A program made the position numbers and the translations under genes. The notes beneath the pieces were generated by a model. That model did not search any database and was not told the origin of the DNA. It saw only the letters and a list, made by a program, of their open reading frames with translations. From the NCBI GenBank assembly GCA_965153355.1, contig OZ231128.1:4960001-5024000 (forward strand): a DNA stretch of 64,000 nucleotides, written 5' to 3'. Numbering within the stretch: position 1 is the first letter of the stretch; every line of letters begins with the position of its first letter. Positions 32,329 to 44,727 of this stretch are shown in pieces. Origin of the DNA: Flaccisagitta enflata (Eukaryota; Chaetognatha; Sagittoidea; Aphragmophora).

Positions 32329-34282
32329 CAGACAGACAGATACACACACACACAAACACAAAGAGAAGGGGGAGGGAGTGGGTAGAAGAGGATTGGTGAT
32401 TTGAAAGAACGATCTGTACTCGAAACAAAAGTCGGCAATAAATCTTTTTGTGTTTACGTGTCAGTTGATGAAAAGATGCCTCGCCTCAAAAATGTAAGAA
32501 ACGTAAGAACGTAAGAACCTGCATGTGTTTCAACTGACAACCAAAAATTGGGGTACCCTGACCTTCAAATATTGTTTCTAGGTCAATGAACTGAAAAAAC
32601 TAATTTTTTTGAACAATTTTTGTTTTTTTTTTGCCAAATTTTCTTATGAAGCTATTTAAGGAGGGCCAAAAATTTTTACATGATGGTAGTTGCATTAATA
32701 GGAACTTCCATTTCTTTTTTGAAGGCACTCCATTCATTTTTGTAGTCACAATGAAAAAAAAACTATTTATTTTTTGCTTTAGGGGCCCTTTTTGGGCTTT
32801 TTTAGGTACCCCACAATAGCCCCATCATAATAATTCTTGTTTTCCTAGTCTCTTACATCTTGAAGTGTCCCTAACTATGAATTGAAACTATTGGGACCTC
32901 TTTTTGTACCAAATGTTCTCAATGAATCTCAAAAAATGGCCATTATCATCGTTTTTCAGTTTTACCCTTTCACTTCAAATGGTCATATCTCAGCCATTTT
33001 TTGGAAATATGTCCTGAAATTTTTTTTGGAACCTCCAAACATGTTATAATAGCAAAATAGAAAAAAAAATTGGGGTACCCTGACTTTAAAATATTGTTTT
33101 TAGGTCAATGAACTAGAAAAACTGATTTTTTTGGAGCGATTTTTGGTTTTTGTGGCCAAATTTTCCTATGAAGCCATTTAAGGGGGGCCACAAATTTTTA
33201 CATGATGGTAGTTGCATTTATTAGGAACTTCCATTTCCAATTGGAAGGCATTCCATTCATTTTTGTAGTCACTATTTAAAAAAAACTACATATTTTTCGC
33301 TTTAAGGGCCCTTTTTGGGCCTTTTTAGGTACCCCACAATAGCCCCATCATCATGATTCCTGTTTTTATAATCTCTTACATCTTGTAGTGTCCCCAACTA
33401 TGAATTAAAATAAACGGGACCCCTTTTTGTACCCAATTGTTTAAAAAAATCACAAAAAATGACCATTTTTGGCGTTTTCCATTTTTACCACATCGCTTAA
33501 AATGGTCATATCTCAGCCATTTTTTGGAAATATAGCCTGAAATTTTTTTTGGAACCTCCAAACATATTATATTAGCAAAATAGAAAAAAAAATTGGGGTA
33601 CCCTGACCTTAAAACATTGTTTTTAGGTCAATGAACTAAAAAAACTGATTTTTTTGGAGCGATTTTTTGTTTTTGTGGCCAAATTTTCCTATGAAGCCAT
33701 TTAAGGAGGGCCACAAATTTTTGCATGATGGTAGTTGCATTTATAAGGAACTTCCATTTCAAATTTGAAGGCATTCCAATAATTTTTTTGGCCTCAATGA
33801 AAAAAAAACTATTTATTTTTCGCTTTAGGGGCCCTTTTTGGGCCTTTTTAGGTACCTCACAATAGCCCCATCATCATGATTCTTGTTTTACTAGTCTCTT
33901 ACATCTTGAAGTGTCCCCAACTATGAAATTGAACACTTGGCCTCCATTTAAGTACCAAATTTTGGCCAAAAATACCCAAAAATAGCCATTTTTGGGTGTT
34001 TTTTGGGGGCCGTTTCTAAACGCCCCCGCGTAGGGCTCTAAAAATGTCACGGTTGGATTCCCCAGGTTTTTTTACACAAGATTGAGTCTTTTTTAGCCTT
34101 GTTACTCAATTTTTTTTTTTTTTAACGTAGCCTAACTTGTGCATGTGGCGGAATCCCGTAGAAACTTGAAACAAAAGCAATAGATAGATCAAAATATCAT
34201 ATCATGACTATAATAGTTCATTTTGACTTATTTACTGAATGCTAGCTTTTTCCAGCTGTCCGTATATTTATTTCTTAGATAG
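30540..34282. mobile_element. 3.7-kb palindromic element with internal about 520-bp repeats
   Basis: Left end CTATCTAGGAAATAAATATA at 30,540 is mirrored by its complement ending at 34,282. Arms of about 1.5 kb stay closely matched inward to about 32,090 and 32,530. Each arm holds about three direct repeats of 521-526 bp, marked on the left by CATAGTTNGGGACACT near 30,970, 31,491 and 32,017. The centre holds a HINE-like 3' end (32,104-32,177) and a (GA)n(CA)n tract (32,234-32,355). A 61-codon frame occurs on both arms (31,333 plus, 33,376 minus) as a consequence of the symmetry. No transposase is seen. Confidence 0.88.
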
Positions 34283-34288
34283 TAAAGG

Positions 34289-34725
34289 ATGATGTGGAGG
34301 CATGGAGGGCTTTGTGTGCAGGTGGTGGAGCAGAGCTACGGCAAAGCTGGTGGAAATGAGTCAAATAACCATTTTTTTGTAGTTGGAGAAAGTGACAGAA
34401 GTTATTTGTCAATGGTGCGAGGAAAGGGGTTTGCCCAGAACAATATAGGGCGGTTAAAAAAGCTAATTTGTACTATACTGTTATGTACATGACTATAACT
34501 TATATGTTATATATTTCATATGCAAAATGGGCTGTTTTGATCTTTTCGAGACTGAGTATATTGAAGCAGGCGTGAAATTTGAGGGTCTTTTTTTTTATAG
34601 TTCCAGTAGACTTAGACTTTAGAGAAAGACAGTGTGACTTACTTGCTTTTAACGATGTATATTTTGTAGTATGCGAGCGTGGAGTGACGGAAAACCTGAT
34701 AAAGAACAATAGTAAAAATTGATCC
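34289..34725. other. No confident feature
   Basis: An open frame of 67 codons at 34,289-34,492 (plus) lacks motifs and is not called. Confidence 0.4.
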
Positions 34726-34728
34726 TCT

Positions 34729-34761
34729 GTGTGTGTGTGTGTGTGTGTTTGTGTTTGTGTT

Positions 34762-34855
<94 letters not shown>

Positions 34856-34858
34856 TGC

Positions 34859-34925
<67 letters not shown>

Positions 34926-34936
34926 TGCGTGCGTGC

Positions 34937-35000
<64 letters not shown>

Positions 35001-35001
35001 G

Positions 35002-35067
<66 letters not shown>

Positions 35068-35071
35068 TGTG
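34729..35071. repeat. (GT)n microsatellite with GTGC blocks, about 340 bp
   Basis: Long GT array with three (GTGC)n patches and TTTG variants near its start. Confidence 0.97.
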
Positions 35072-35305
35072 AGTGTGTCTGTAGGTTTATGTGTGCACGC
35101 GTGTATGTGTTCATTGTTTTCTTTATTGCGTAGCAGTAAACCTTGTGTACTACACAAGTATTGCATAAGTTCAATTCAAACTCTGAATTCGTTGGGTGTG
35201 GCTGAAATCATTAACGTGCTCTAGACAGGAATGGCACGTGATAAACATAACTTATTACATAATATGGTACGTGATAGATATATTTCCAGTTTTACTGCAT
35301 ACTTA

Positions 35306-35565
35306 GGGGGCGTTTTTTAGTCAGAGACAATCGCGTTTTTAATATGCCACTCGGTCATTGCTACATTTGTTTGCTCGCACCTCTCACTCGCTCATTAGCA
35401 TTCTGCTTCGCTATAGTCGCTTTGCTCACTCGCTCCGTTCACGGGCTCGCTCACTCACTTCGCTCACTCCCTCATGGGACAGTTGAAATGCATGTGTATG
35501 TGTTCACGCTGTAAACGCGTTCAATAGCAACAGACGCGTTTTTCATCTTCACTAGAAACACGCCC
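35306..35565. mobile_element. PIF/Harbinger-like MITE with TTA duplication
   Basis: Ends GGGGGCGTTTTTTAGTCAGA and CATCTTCACTAGAAACACGCCC, flanked on both sides by TTA (35,303-35,305 and 35,566-35,568). The inner sequence has the CACTCGCTCATT and TCACTTCGCTCACTCCCTC core. Confidence 0.85.
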
Positions 35566-35575
35566 TTATACTTAC

Positions 35576-35656
35576 CGGTTTTTCGTTGTGAACGATGAGG
35601 ATAAACTGTCTATCACGAGAAGCCGAATACTTGAGATTACACTCGCCGAGGGATCT
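35576..35656 (-). CDS. DPP-family exon (NLKYSASRDRQFILI)
   Basis: An 81-nt exon between TTTTTGACTTTCAG and a GTAAGT donor, entering and leaving in phase 0. It encodes RSLGECNLKYSASRDRQFIL and IVHNEKP. The pattern ..Y..S.DR.F.L. is the DPP-family segment preceding the first propeller blades. The donor lies only 8 bp from the MITE at 35,306-35,565, so that insertion landed at the very start of the intron without breaking the splice site. Confidence 0.85.
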
Positions 35657-35659
35657 CTG

Positions 35660-36374
35660 AAAGTCAAAAACCAGCTCCAAGTCAGAATTTACAATCATAA
35701 CTTGGCTCTTTGAATGTTTCTCCTTAGTATAGGAAAGTAAACATAGCCGAGCTTCTTCTAGGAGCGATCAAAAAGACGAGGTTTGAATTTCCTTCATGCG
35801 TTTCAGAGGGTCCTACGGAATTTGTATTTGAAAAAAATGTTCCAGTGAATGATTTTTTATCATATTTTGCTGATATCCTTATGGGGTTTATTTTTTTTCC
35901 CGGAAAAATTGAGTGATAAATCTCTAAGATAATGATATCCTAAAGATAAGGCTATTATGGCCAAACCAGGTCCAGGTGAGGTCAGGTGAGCTACCTGCAG
36001 AATCCCCAAAGTCTGCTGATTTCAAATCTATTTCTACTTTTGTTCTGCGACCACGCCCTAAGACGCCATGAGCTAAGAAACAGCATATGACATTTATAAA
36101 GAAAATAAAAGAAAATCTCTGAAAACATTTTCATTCAGAATAAATGAAAGAAGTTGTTGGTGGAAAACGCAACAGAAATGTTTCGAGACACATCCATTTA
36201 GTTATATTTATTGTAAAAACCCTAATCGCAAAAAGTTATCATATGATACATCAAATGAAAGCTAAGACTATTCTCTTGCTAATGATGATGAGAAAAAATT
36301 ATTTTGGGAAAATACAATTTCTATGTTTACGTTCCTAGTAACTTAGTATGAAAAAGCATTAAAAAAGAAACATA
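35660..36374. other. Intronic sequence without recognised features
   Basis: AT-rich. A 64-codon plus-strand frame (36,144-36,338) has no supporting context. Confidence 0.45.
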
Positions 36375-36949
36375 CTATCTTCACCAAAAGAAACGCGACA
36401 CCCTGGCAAAGATATGATTTACTGATCATACTCTGACAAAATTCATTAACTGAGAGAGTTTGGAGGTCAAGTAAGTTATTCTTATAAAAAATACACAAGA
36501 CTGTGGATCTAAAATGCAATTTATATCGCATTTCTTCTCATTTGTCCACAGTTTTTGCAAGCCAATGATTTTTGACTAAGGTTTACTCTTTTGCTTCCCA
36601 TTTCTAAACGGCTTGAACTACAGAATCCAGATTGAGCCCACCTTCGAGATTTTTTGATGTAGATTAATTTTCTTTTTTGGAAACAGTATCTAGCTTCTCC
36701 AGAAGCTAAGATAACAAAAGTTAAAGTTGTATCAGTTGTTTTCTCACAATCTTTTATCAATTCTGAATATGATTATTTTCCTTCTTCTGCTTGCCATTTC
36801 TAAACGCTTTAAGATACAGTTACCAGATTGGACTCATTTTGCAGATCTTTTGAAGAAGATTAATTTCTTTTTTTTAAAAAAATATTTAGCTTTTTTAGAA
36901 GCCAAGATATTGTAGATAGAAGGTGTCGCGTTTCTTTTGGTGAAGATAG
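36375..36949. mobile_element. MITE with 28-bp perfect inverted ends and TA duplication
   Basis: Begins CTATCTTCACCAAAAGAAAC and ends with the exact reverse complement over 28 bp. TA flanks both ends (36,373-36,374 and 36,950-36,951), as in the IS630/Tc1/mariner group. 575 bp, non-coding. Confidence 0.88.
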
Positions 36950-37184
36950 TAAGTGCATAACGTGGAAAGAGATTTGTCGACCAGTTTCATGTCTGTCAGA
37001 GCCTCTTTAGTCCGACAGGTTTACATATATTTGTCCCTCGTAGGTATGATGTCAAAAGGCAAAATCGGCCTTAGGTGAGGAAATATGAATGTGATGCCAT
37101 GAAAATGATGACGTTTTGGAATAAGGAAGATGAGGAACAAGAAAGACAGAGAAAAAAAGAGAAGAACAAGAGAAGAACACGAGA

Positions 37185-37501
<317 letters not shown>

Positions 37502-37507
37502 CCTTAC

Positions 37508-37633
37508 GAAAGTGGTGTTGTCCATCAGTTCCAATTGCTCATTATTCTCGGCATTCCTCAGGATAATTGCATCATTTGAGTTGCGATAGATGAATTCTGA
37601 GTTGGACACCCAATGTCCATCAAAAAGGCGAGG
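37508..37633 (-). CDS. DPP-family exon (GHWVSNSEFIYRN)
   Basis: A 126-nt exon (42 codons, phase 0 at both ends) between TTTCCGCAG and GTAAGG. It reads PRLFDGHWVSNSEFIYRNSN and DAIILRNAENNEQLELMDNT + TF. The W.S..EFIYR segment is the conserved start of the extracellular propeller in DPP4/DPP6/DPP10. The donor is followed by AAAACAGAGAGAG... and then a long (GA)n. Confidence 0.92.
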
Positions 37634-37741
37634 CTGCGGAAAAAAAAAAGGATTTAAAAGTGGCAATGATTGGAAATTGCTTTTCTCTTATTTGTTTCTA
37701 TGCTAAGGCAGGGAACGAGAGAAAACAGCGAGAATGTTATA

Positions 37742-38365
37742 CAGTACCCTCCGAGCAATACCGGCTAAAACTGGAGGACTAATTTTTGTTACTTTTATTT
37801 CATTATCCAAACTTTATCTTTTGTATCTAACTTAATATAAAGATACTTACTTCCTTGAACATATTTGGCTGTCAAAAAAAAAAAAAAAAACTCGTGAAAT
37901 CAAAGTGCATGAAGACATCAATATGGAGTGTTCTAACCCAGACCATTGGATTCAGCAGAAAATTTTACCTATCCTAGACCACAAGAACAGCTCAATCAGA
38001 CAATTATTTCAGGTTTTACAGTTATCTTAAGTTTTTAAGGACAATTGTCTCAAAATGATTTTAGACAATTGTCCTTAAAAACTTTAAATGGCCATAAAAC
38101 CTGAAATAATAGTCTGCTTGAGCTGTTCTTGTAGTCTAGGATAGGTAAAATTTTCTGCTGAATCCAATGATCTGGGTTAGAACACTCCATATTGATGTCT
38201 TCATGCACTTTGATTTCACGAGTTATTTTTTTTGACAGCCAAATATGTTCAAGAAATTAAGTATCTTTTAATTAAATTAGTTACAAAAAATAAGATTTAG
38301 GAAATAAAATTAAAGTAATAAAAATTAATGCTCCAGTTTTAGCCGGGTTTGCTTGGGAGGTACTG
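37742..38365. mobile_element. Tc1/mariner-like foldback MITE with TA duplication
   Basis: Ends CAGTACCCTCCGAGCAATAC and, inverted, GCTTGGGAGGTACTG, flanked by TA (37,740-37,741 and 38,366-38,367). Arms of about 290 bp match almost throughout, with a centre near 38,045. Confidence 0.9.
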
Positions 38366-38526
38366 TACAAGAATAGGACTTTTTTCTAAGTCCTGAGTCC
38401 TTGGCTGAGATGCCAGACTTGCCAGCACCATCAAAACTCCAGTCCAGCGCAAATTTCATTGGCATAAAGGTCGGATTCAACGTAAATACCGTAAATACCG
38501 TTATGTCGAGGTCCCGCGGTAAGTAC

Positions 38527-38594
38527 CTTGTATTTAGCATTGAAGACGTCGTTGAAGGCAAATCGTGGACCTTTGAGCCGATTGTCATTTTCGT
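38527..38594 (-). CDS. DPP-family exon, stalk to first propeller residues
   Basis: A 68-nt exon between CCCCTTTAAAAG and a GTACTT donor. With the G from the transmembrane exon it reads DENDNRLKGPRFAFNDVFNA + KYK. The F..DVFN..Y. pattern matches the L.DVFN..Y. region after the membrane anchor in DPP proteins. Phases (1 in, 0 out) join cleanly to both neighbours. The donor is weaker than average. Confidence 0.85.
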
Positions 38595-38697
38595 CTTTTA
38601 AAGGGGAAAAATCCGAAAAAAAAAGAAGATGATTGGAATCAAAATGAGTTGGAAATGTGAGAGAATTGTTTCTTTTCTGTCTCACTTGGGGCGTGTT

Positions 38698-38919
38698 TTT
38701 ACTGACAACTACAACCGCGATCATTCCTGATAATTACGATTACACAATTCTACCATTTCTCGAGAGAGTGAGTGAAGTAAGTCTGCAAGCCAATAAATGG
38801 TGCAAGCGGGCAAAGCCCAGCACAGTAAATAAGTAGATTGAGCAGTACAAGCGGACGAACACAGCGAACGACCGAATGGCCGGTTAACAACGCGGTTACA
38901 TGTGAATAGAAACACGCCC
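38698..38919. mobile_element. PIF/Harbinger-like MITE
   Basis: Ends GGGGCGTGTTTTTACTGACA and GTGAATAGAAACACGCCC, with the GAGTGAGTGAAG...GGTGCAAGCGG core. Clear target duplication not seen. Confidence 0.78.
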
Positions 38920-40498
38920 TCAGTCACAGAACAAGCAAAGCAAACACAATTTTTGTGTCGCTTAAACTATCCAGACAGACACCAACAATTGTCAGCAACT
39001 AGATAAAAATCTAAACAATTATAAGCACGATGTAAAATATGGGAGCCAGAATATTTAACAGGTGCCTCTCTCATTACGCCACAATAAAAGATTTCCGGCA
39101 TTTTGAAAATCTTTACGCGTAGTATCAATGGAAAGCAATTTATCATTGCTTCATAAACGCTATTTCATGATACCTAAAGCGGTGTAAAAAAAAAAAAAAA
39201 AAAAAAAAAAGAAACACAATGAACAAGTAACGACAGGACGGGATCCGACTGATTGGAACAACGTTAGTAAAGGTATTTTAGTCGGGAGAGCGGATTCATG
39301 TTTTCATGGGGTAATTATACACAATGACATGAATGGTTACGTATGGAATGAATACGCTGCTCCATTAGTCACTTGGGAAACTGTCCACATTTACACTGCC
39401 ATATGGTCACTTCATTTAGTGCGGGATTCAAAAACCATAGACTAATGTCAAATGCTACTGTTGGGTGCTTCACATTGCAAAAGTTGGAAATTTCTTTTCA
39501 CCTACTTTATTTGATATAAAGTTGATAATTCTGAAACACTTAAATTGTTTATTTTTATTTTTTTGTAACAGTTTTGTAAGACCTAATCTGCATTATGCTG
39601 TGGGATAAATCAATATGCTGATGTTCTTTGAAACAACTATTTTTTATTTTCTTTTTTATAAAATTTTTGATTTGCTTTTCAAGTTAGTTTTTCCAAATTT
39701 ATGTTTTGATACTTTAGTCTATTCTTGAAAATACTATGAATTCTAAAACAAATAGTTATTTTTTTTAGCAACACAACTACACAGTATTTTGGTGATTTCT
39801 GTGATATCTCTAGGAACTTTGAGGACAAAACAAAGATAAAAAAGGATTAAAAAAACGTTGTTTAATAAGATTTTTTTTTTGATACAACAAAAGTAGGGTA
39901 GAGGGATACTCTTAAGTATTGCAATGGGAAGCACCCAAATGATAAGGATCAAATTGACTTCCTGGAAAGAAAACGCGTGATCTAGGTGCGTCGAGCAGTA
40001 ATAGCGCTCATTAAAAATATGCTTTGTGTAAGTCACAGTGCAAACGAACATGAAATTTGACCGGTCAAAGGGTGATAAAATTTTTTTGGCTAAATCACAA
40101 ATTTTTTTTTACCATCTTAAAAAATAATATAAATTATGTAAGAAAATACAAAATCAATGCAAAATTCTTTTTTGTTTGGCAGTTACATCATAGACCAAAA
40201 ATTATGTATTTTATGAATTTTTTTTCTGAATTTTTTTTATAAAATTATAAACAAAGATTGATATCACACTGAGAGGTTAAGCTTGACTGTAAAAAAAAAT
40301 TATCTTTTCTGCAAAAAATCATTTTGATTATTATAAAACTTAAAATTATAATCATTTGAAAAAAAAAGGGAAACAGAAAATTTTGTCTTCATGCGCATCA
40401 TGACTTACCCAATCTGAGCTACAAAGACGTGTACTCCCTGGACATGCACATAATCGGTACATGAGTATTTGACGTGAACAAATGTATCAAACAGAAGA
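38920..40498. other. Intronic AT-rich sequence
   Basis: Contains an A-run at 39,187-39,210. No exon or bounded repeat recognised. Confidence 0.5.
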
Positions 40499-40708
40499 AA
40501 CAAGGCCGGATACATGGCAGGGCATGGACCGTATTTGTGGTCACCAGAGCATTTGGGCAGGAGCAGTGAGGTCAAAGAAAGAAGAAGGCCAAAATTCGAA
40601 CTATGAAAAGTGGAACAATATCGTATTGCTCACTATACCCATTGCGTCCTTTGAGTTTCATTCTTTCGAATTTGACAGAGCTTTTTATTGCGCGAGGACA
40701 AGAGAGGA

Positions 40709-40777
<69 letters not shown>

Positions 40778-40980
40778 CTTGCTTGATCTTGTCCAATTTG
40801 GCTCGATTGCAAGCCAACAAAAAAAAACGCCATGGACATGGACGGACCAATGGATTGACGGACGGACGGACTGATGGATAGACTTCTTATTACGATGCCA
40901 GATGAGACATGAGAAAAGTTAATTGTGACCGACCAACCAACCGAGGTATGGACAAAGTTGGGCGTAGCACGCAACTAAGA
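40499..40980 (+). mobile_element. HINE-like element containing (GA)n
   Basis: AACAAGGCCGGATACATGGC at the 5' end, a (GA)n tract at 40,712-40,773, GACGGACGGAC and GACCAACCAACC repeats, and a 3' end GCGTAGCACGCAACTAAGA. It seems to have grown by microsatellite expansion or nested insertion. Confidence 0.65.
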
Positions 40981-41007
40981 ATCTTGAAGAATGACTTACC
41001 GTATTTT

Positions 41008-41323
41008 CAGGGGTGTATATAATTGAGTCGCTTCTGATTCCCCCCCCCCTGCCTTTGATTTTCTTCCCTGCAACGTGTCGCATTGCATTTTTATATTTAT
41101 GATTTTCTTCCCTATAGAGCTATAAAACAATGTACTTATGGTTTACATAGTGTTAAATTGTGTTGAATTGTTGAGGTTTTATAATTTAGTACTGTAAAAA
41201 GTAATATTTACCTAAATTTCCTTTTTTTCTCTTTTTTCCTCCTTTGATATTCTTCCCCATCTCCAGACCCTTTGATTCCCCCCCCCCACCACCAGGGGGG
41301 GAACTCAATTATATACAGGCCTG
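41008..41323. mobile_element. hAT-like MITE with 8-bp TSD
   Basis: CAGGGGTGTATATAATTGAG and, inverted, CTCAATTATATACAGGCCTG, flanked by CGTATTTT on both sides (41,000-41,007 and 41,324-41,331). Same family as 17,023-18,144. Confidence 0.9.
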
Positions 41324-41334
41324 CGTATTTTCTC

Positions 41335-41640
41335 TGTTTAAGCCCTCAAGTCCTCCAGGGTAAAAATCTTTACCTCTGGGCCAAAATCTCAGCCTCCAGG
41401 CCCAAATCCTAGCCCCAAGGCCCAGATTCCACATCAAGGCTTCAATCCCAGCCTTGAGGCCCAAATCCCAGCCTTGAAGTCCAAATATAGCCTTGTGGCC
41501 CAAGTGCTTTAAGAGGGAGAAATTTCCCCATATGCGTGAAAGCATAGGTCATCAACCCTTATGGGCTGCTGCCCTGCTTGACCCCTCAACTTCAAGCACA
41601 ACCTACTTAGGAAGGGCACAGCCGCACGGGTACCGCTGAC
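41335..41640. repeat. Degenerate interspersed family with CCAAATCCCAGCC units
   Basis: AGGCCCAAATCCCAGCCTTG-type repeats and the phrase TATGCGTGAAAGCATAGGTC are shared with 43.5-44.3, 50.4-50.97 and 53.64-54.0 kb. Confidence 0.7.
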
Positions 41641-41659
41641 CATTAACACTCTTGTGACT

Positions 41660-41715
41660 ACTTTTCTTCTTCTTCTTCTTCTTCTTCTTCTTCTTCTTCT
41701 TCTTCTTCTTCTTCT

Positions 41716-41746
<31 letters not shown>

Positions 41747-42180
41747 GAATATTTCTTCTTTTTATGAAAATTGAAACTACATTTTCCTTCATAAAAGGAG
41801 GTTTGAATACTCCAATATGCTCTACTGCTTCTTTCATCTACTAATCCTCTATTTTTCAGCTAATTCTTCTTCTTCTTTTTCTTCTTCTTTTTTTTTTCTC
41901 CTTTTTCTTCTTCTTTTTTTTTTCTCCTTTTTCTTCTTCTTTTTCTTCTTTTTCTTGCACTTCTTTCTGCTTCTCATTATGTCATCTTTTTTTTTTACGG
42001 TCGTTCCTTTCCATCTTCTTCCTCTTCCTCTTCTTCTTCCTCTTTCTCTTCTTCTTCTTCCTCCTCTTCTTCTTTTTCTCCCTCTTTTTCTTCTTAGTCT
42101 TGTTTTTCTTCCTCTTCTTCTTCTTCTTCCTATTTTTTCTACCTCTTCTTTTCCTTGTTCTTTTATTCACCATTCTTTCA
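41660..42180. repeat. (CTT)n and polypyrimidine tract
   Basis: Pure (CTT)n at 41,666-41,737, then irregular TTCTTC/TTTCTCC to 42,165. Confidence 0.95.
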
Positions 42181-42181
42181 T

Positions 42182-42325
42182 TTTTTAGTCGCGGAGACGC
42201 GACACTACACCTTGCCATGTCAGTCGGTATGTCTGTCTGTCCGTCACATTTTTTAATTCAGAGTGATGTCCGCATTACTGCTCCTGCCCAACTGTCCGCG
42301 ACGGGATCGCCATGTAAGGCCTTGT
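42182..42325 (-). mobile_element. HINE-like element, GTCGCGGA subfamily
   Basis: TTTTTAGTCGCGGAGACGCG, ACACCTTGCCATGTCAGTCG, GTCCGCGACGGGATCGCC and AAGGCCTTGT. Confidence 0.72.
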
Positions 42326-42596
42326 CACACTTCCAGCCTCCTTTTGTGCTCTTACTAGATCTTGGTCTTTCTCTTCATTTTCTTCTTGTTCTTTTTCATC
42401 TTCTACTTCTTCTTCTTCCTCTTCATCTTCTTCCTCTTCATCTTCTTTCTCATTTTTAAAGAACTTTTTTCATTTTCTTCTTCATCTTCTCCATTGTCCT
42501 TTTCCCTCTTCTTCTGTTTCTTCTTCCTCTCCTATCACCAGCGCATCTGATATTCTCTTTTTTTTTCTCATCTTTTTTTCACCTAAGTATGTTCAC

Positions 42597-42737
42597 GGAA
42601 AATTCTAAGTTTGCATAGAAACAAAAAAAATCGCAAAAACAAAAACATGGCCCTGTTCTACATTCACCAGGGGTCAGGGCCATGTTTTTGGAAATGCAAA
42701 ATTCACGTTTTTGTGGCCGACTTAGAATTTTCCGTCA
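42597..42737. mobile_element. Small foldback element
   Basis: ACGGAAAATTCTAAGT and ACTTAGAATTTTCCGT bound a palindrome whose inner arms include AAACATGGCCCTG and CAGGGCCATGTTT. Confidence 0.78.
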
Positions 42738-42739
42738 GA

Positions 42740-43480
42740 GAAATAATTTTTTGCAATTCCGCCTTTGGACGATTTTGACTCAAAGAAACAGCCAGAAGCA
42801 ACCGGAAAATCACCGGAACATCAGATTTTTGAGAGCCGACGATGCAAAATGATGTATTTAATCAAAAGAAACAAAAGAATTGTGAAGGGGACTCGCTCCC
42901 GATGAGAAATTACATAAAAATGCCACTTACCTCAGAAAATGCAAATCAGCTTTGCAATCGCATGATGGTATCATTAATTCTACTTTTACACTGTTTTGGA
43001 AGAGGGGGCACCAAATGATCGTGATGAATGGTAATTTGGGTCTAAGAGTCCATATGGAAACGATAATATTTTCATTTTCTACTTACAGTAGTGGGAAAAC
43101 AACATTTTGAAGTATGGCTGTGTGGAAAAGTGCAACACAATTTTGCTCTTTAATCAACCATCTGGAGCAAGATATCGAGGAGCTCTGGATAGTTTTTCGC
43201 TCCAGATTGCTTTTGGTAGCCCAAATAGGTTCTCTAGTAACATCCCTTCACAAGTGCAACAAAGGGGGATCAATGGAAAATGTGGAAAAACTCATTTATG
43301 GCTATAAAAAATGCTGAAATTACTACTTTTTGTTCGTTTGCACTGTGACGTAAGCTTGAATTGTTATTCTATCGCTACATATGGAAGCCACCACTTCCCA
43401 CCCAGGTCGATAGTTGACAAAACAGTGCACAGAAGATGAAAGGTTTTTTGCGCCAAGAAGGTATTTACAATAGTAGCCCA
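42740..43480. other. Unassigned sequence
   Basis: Two overlapping plus-strand frames (43,107-43,307 and 43,114-43,317) are open for about 65 codons each, but neither has motifs or splice support. Confidence 0.4.
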
Positions 43481-44270
43481 AAGGCAGTAAGTGGTCAGCG
43501 GTACCCATGCCCTGCTTGAGTAGTACGTGATTTAGGTTGAGGGGGAGCAGGGCAGCGGCCTCGAAGGGGACAAAGTCCTGTAGAACATAGAGGAATCTGT
43601 CCGTCCATCCGTCTGTCCTTCTGTCTGCCTTCCTTCTGTCCAAGATGCCCTGTTTATCAAACGCTCATTGAATAACATGGAGAAATGACAAAAGGCAATA
43701 TATGGACAACAGTCCCCGTGCCCTTCTTAGGTAGTTTATAGGACAAGTTGAGGGGGAGCAGGCCAGGATCTGGGTCTCTATGGTTAGAATTTGGTCTCAG
43801 AGACCAATTTCTTGGTCTCAGAGACCAGTATTTGAGTCTCTGAGGCCAGGATTTGGGTCTCTGAGGCCAATATTTAGGTGTTTCAGGCCAGAACCTGGGT
43901 CTCAGAGGCCAGAATCAGGGTCCCAGAGGTCAAAATCTGGGTCTCCAAAGCTAGGATGTGGGTTTTAGAAGCCAGAATCTAGGTATCAGAAGCCAGAATC
44001 TAGGTTTAAGGGGCCAAAATGATAGAGCTCAGACCAGAATTCTGGTTTTCTAGCCAGATTTGGACCATGTTGCTTGGATTTGGGCTATTTTGCTTGGATT
44101 TGGGCCATACAGTTTGGATTTGGGCCCCGAAGGAGACGAAGCCCTGAGGATAGGGCAGGGGGGGGGGGCACGGATGGACATACATGTTCTACAGGACTTT
44201 GTCCCCTTTGGGGCCGCTGCCCAAAAGTCATGTCCTGACCACTTTCTTTGTTGAGAAGGGGATATATTTA
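43480..44270. repeat. Degenerate GGTCTCAGAGGCCAGAAT family
   Basis: A roughly 25-bp unit (GGGTCTCNGAGGCCAGNATNT) repeats over 43,765-44,020. It is bordered by inverted copies of AGGACTTTGTCCCC (43,570-43,583 and 44,193-44,206) and GCAGGGC-type words. Confidence 0.7.
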
Positions 44271-44727
44271 CAATAGGGTGGTCACAAAATAGGGTCAAAT
44301 TTCAAAGAATTATATACTCTAGTTTTTTGCATAAATGCACCAGAAAAGAAGGTTTTCCCACAAGTAGAGGTCTGAATTTGAAGATTAAACCATGGCGTCA
44401 AAACTATAGGCTTCCTATGGCAATAGAAAAATCCCCATAGCAACCCTATAGTTTTGCCGACAAGGTTTCTTGTTTGATTTCACACCCTAACTTGTGAGAA
44501 ATCCTTCTTTTATTGGACATTTGTGCAAAGGGCTCAAGTATATCAATATATGAAATTTGACCCAATTCGGGACCACCCTAATTTACAAGCCCACATTACT
44601 CATTAGGCTAAGGGAGTCAGAAACTGCGACCAAAACTCTGGACATTATTCATGTTTAGAGTAGGTGAAGTACCACGGGTTCACGGACGCAACGTCAGATT
44701 TCCCGACATAACAGGATATACTTATTA

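Noticed and set aside
31333-33561. A 61-codon frame found on both strands
   Set aside because: It lies on mirrored arms of the palindrome and has no recognisable domain.
34500-35224. Very long frames of Cys-Val or His-Thr repeats
   Set aside because: Direct translation of the (GT)n microsatellite.
43107-43317. Overlapping plus-strand frames of about 66 codons
   Set aside because: Two frames are open at once, with no motif and no splice signals; likely chance.
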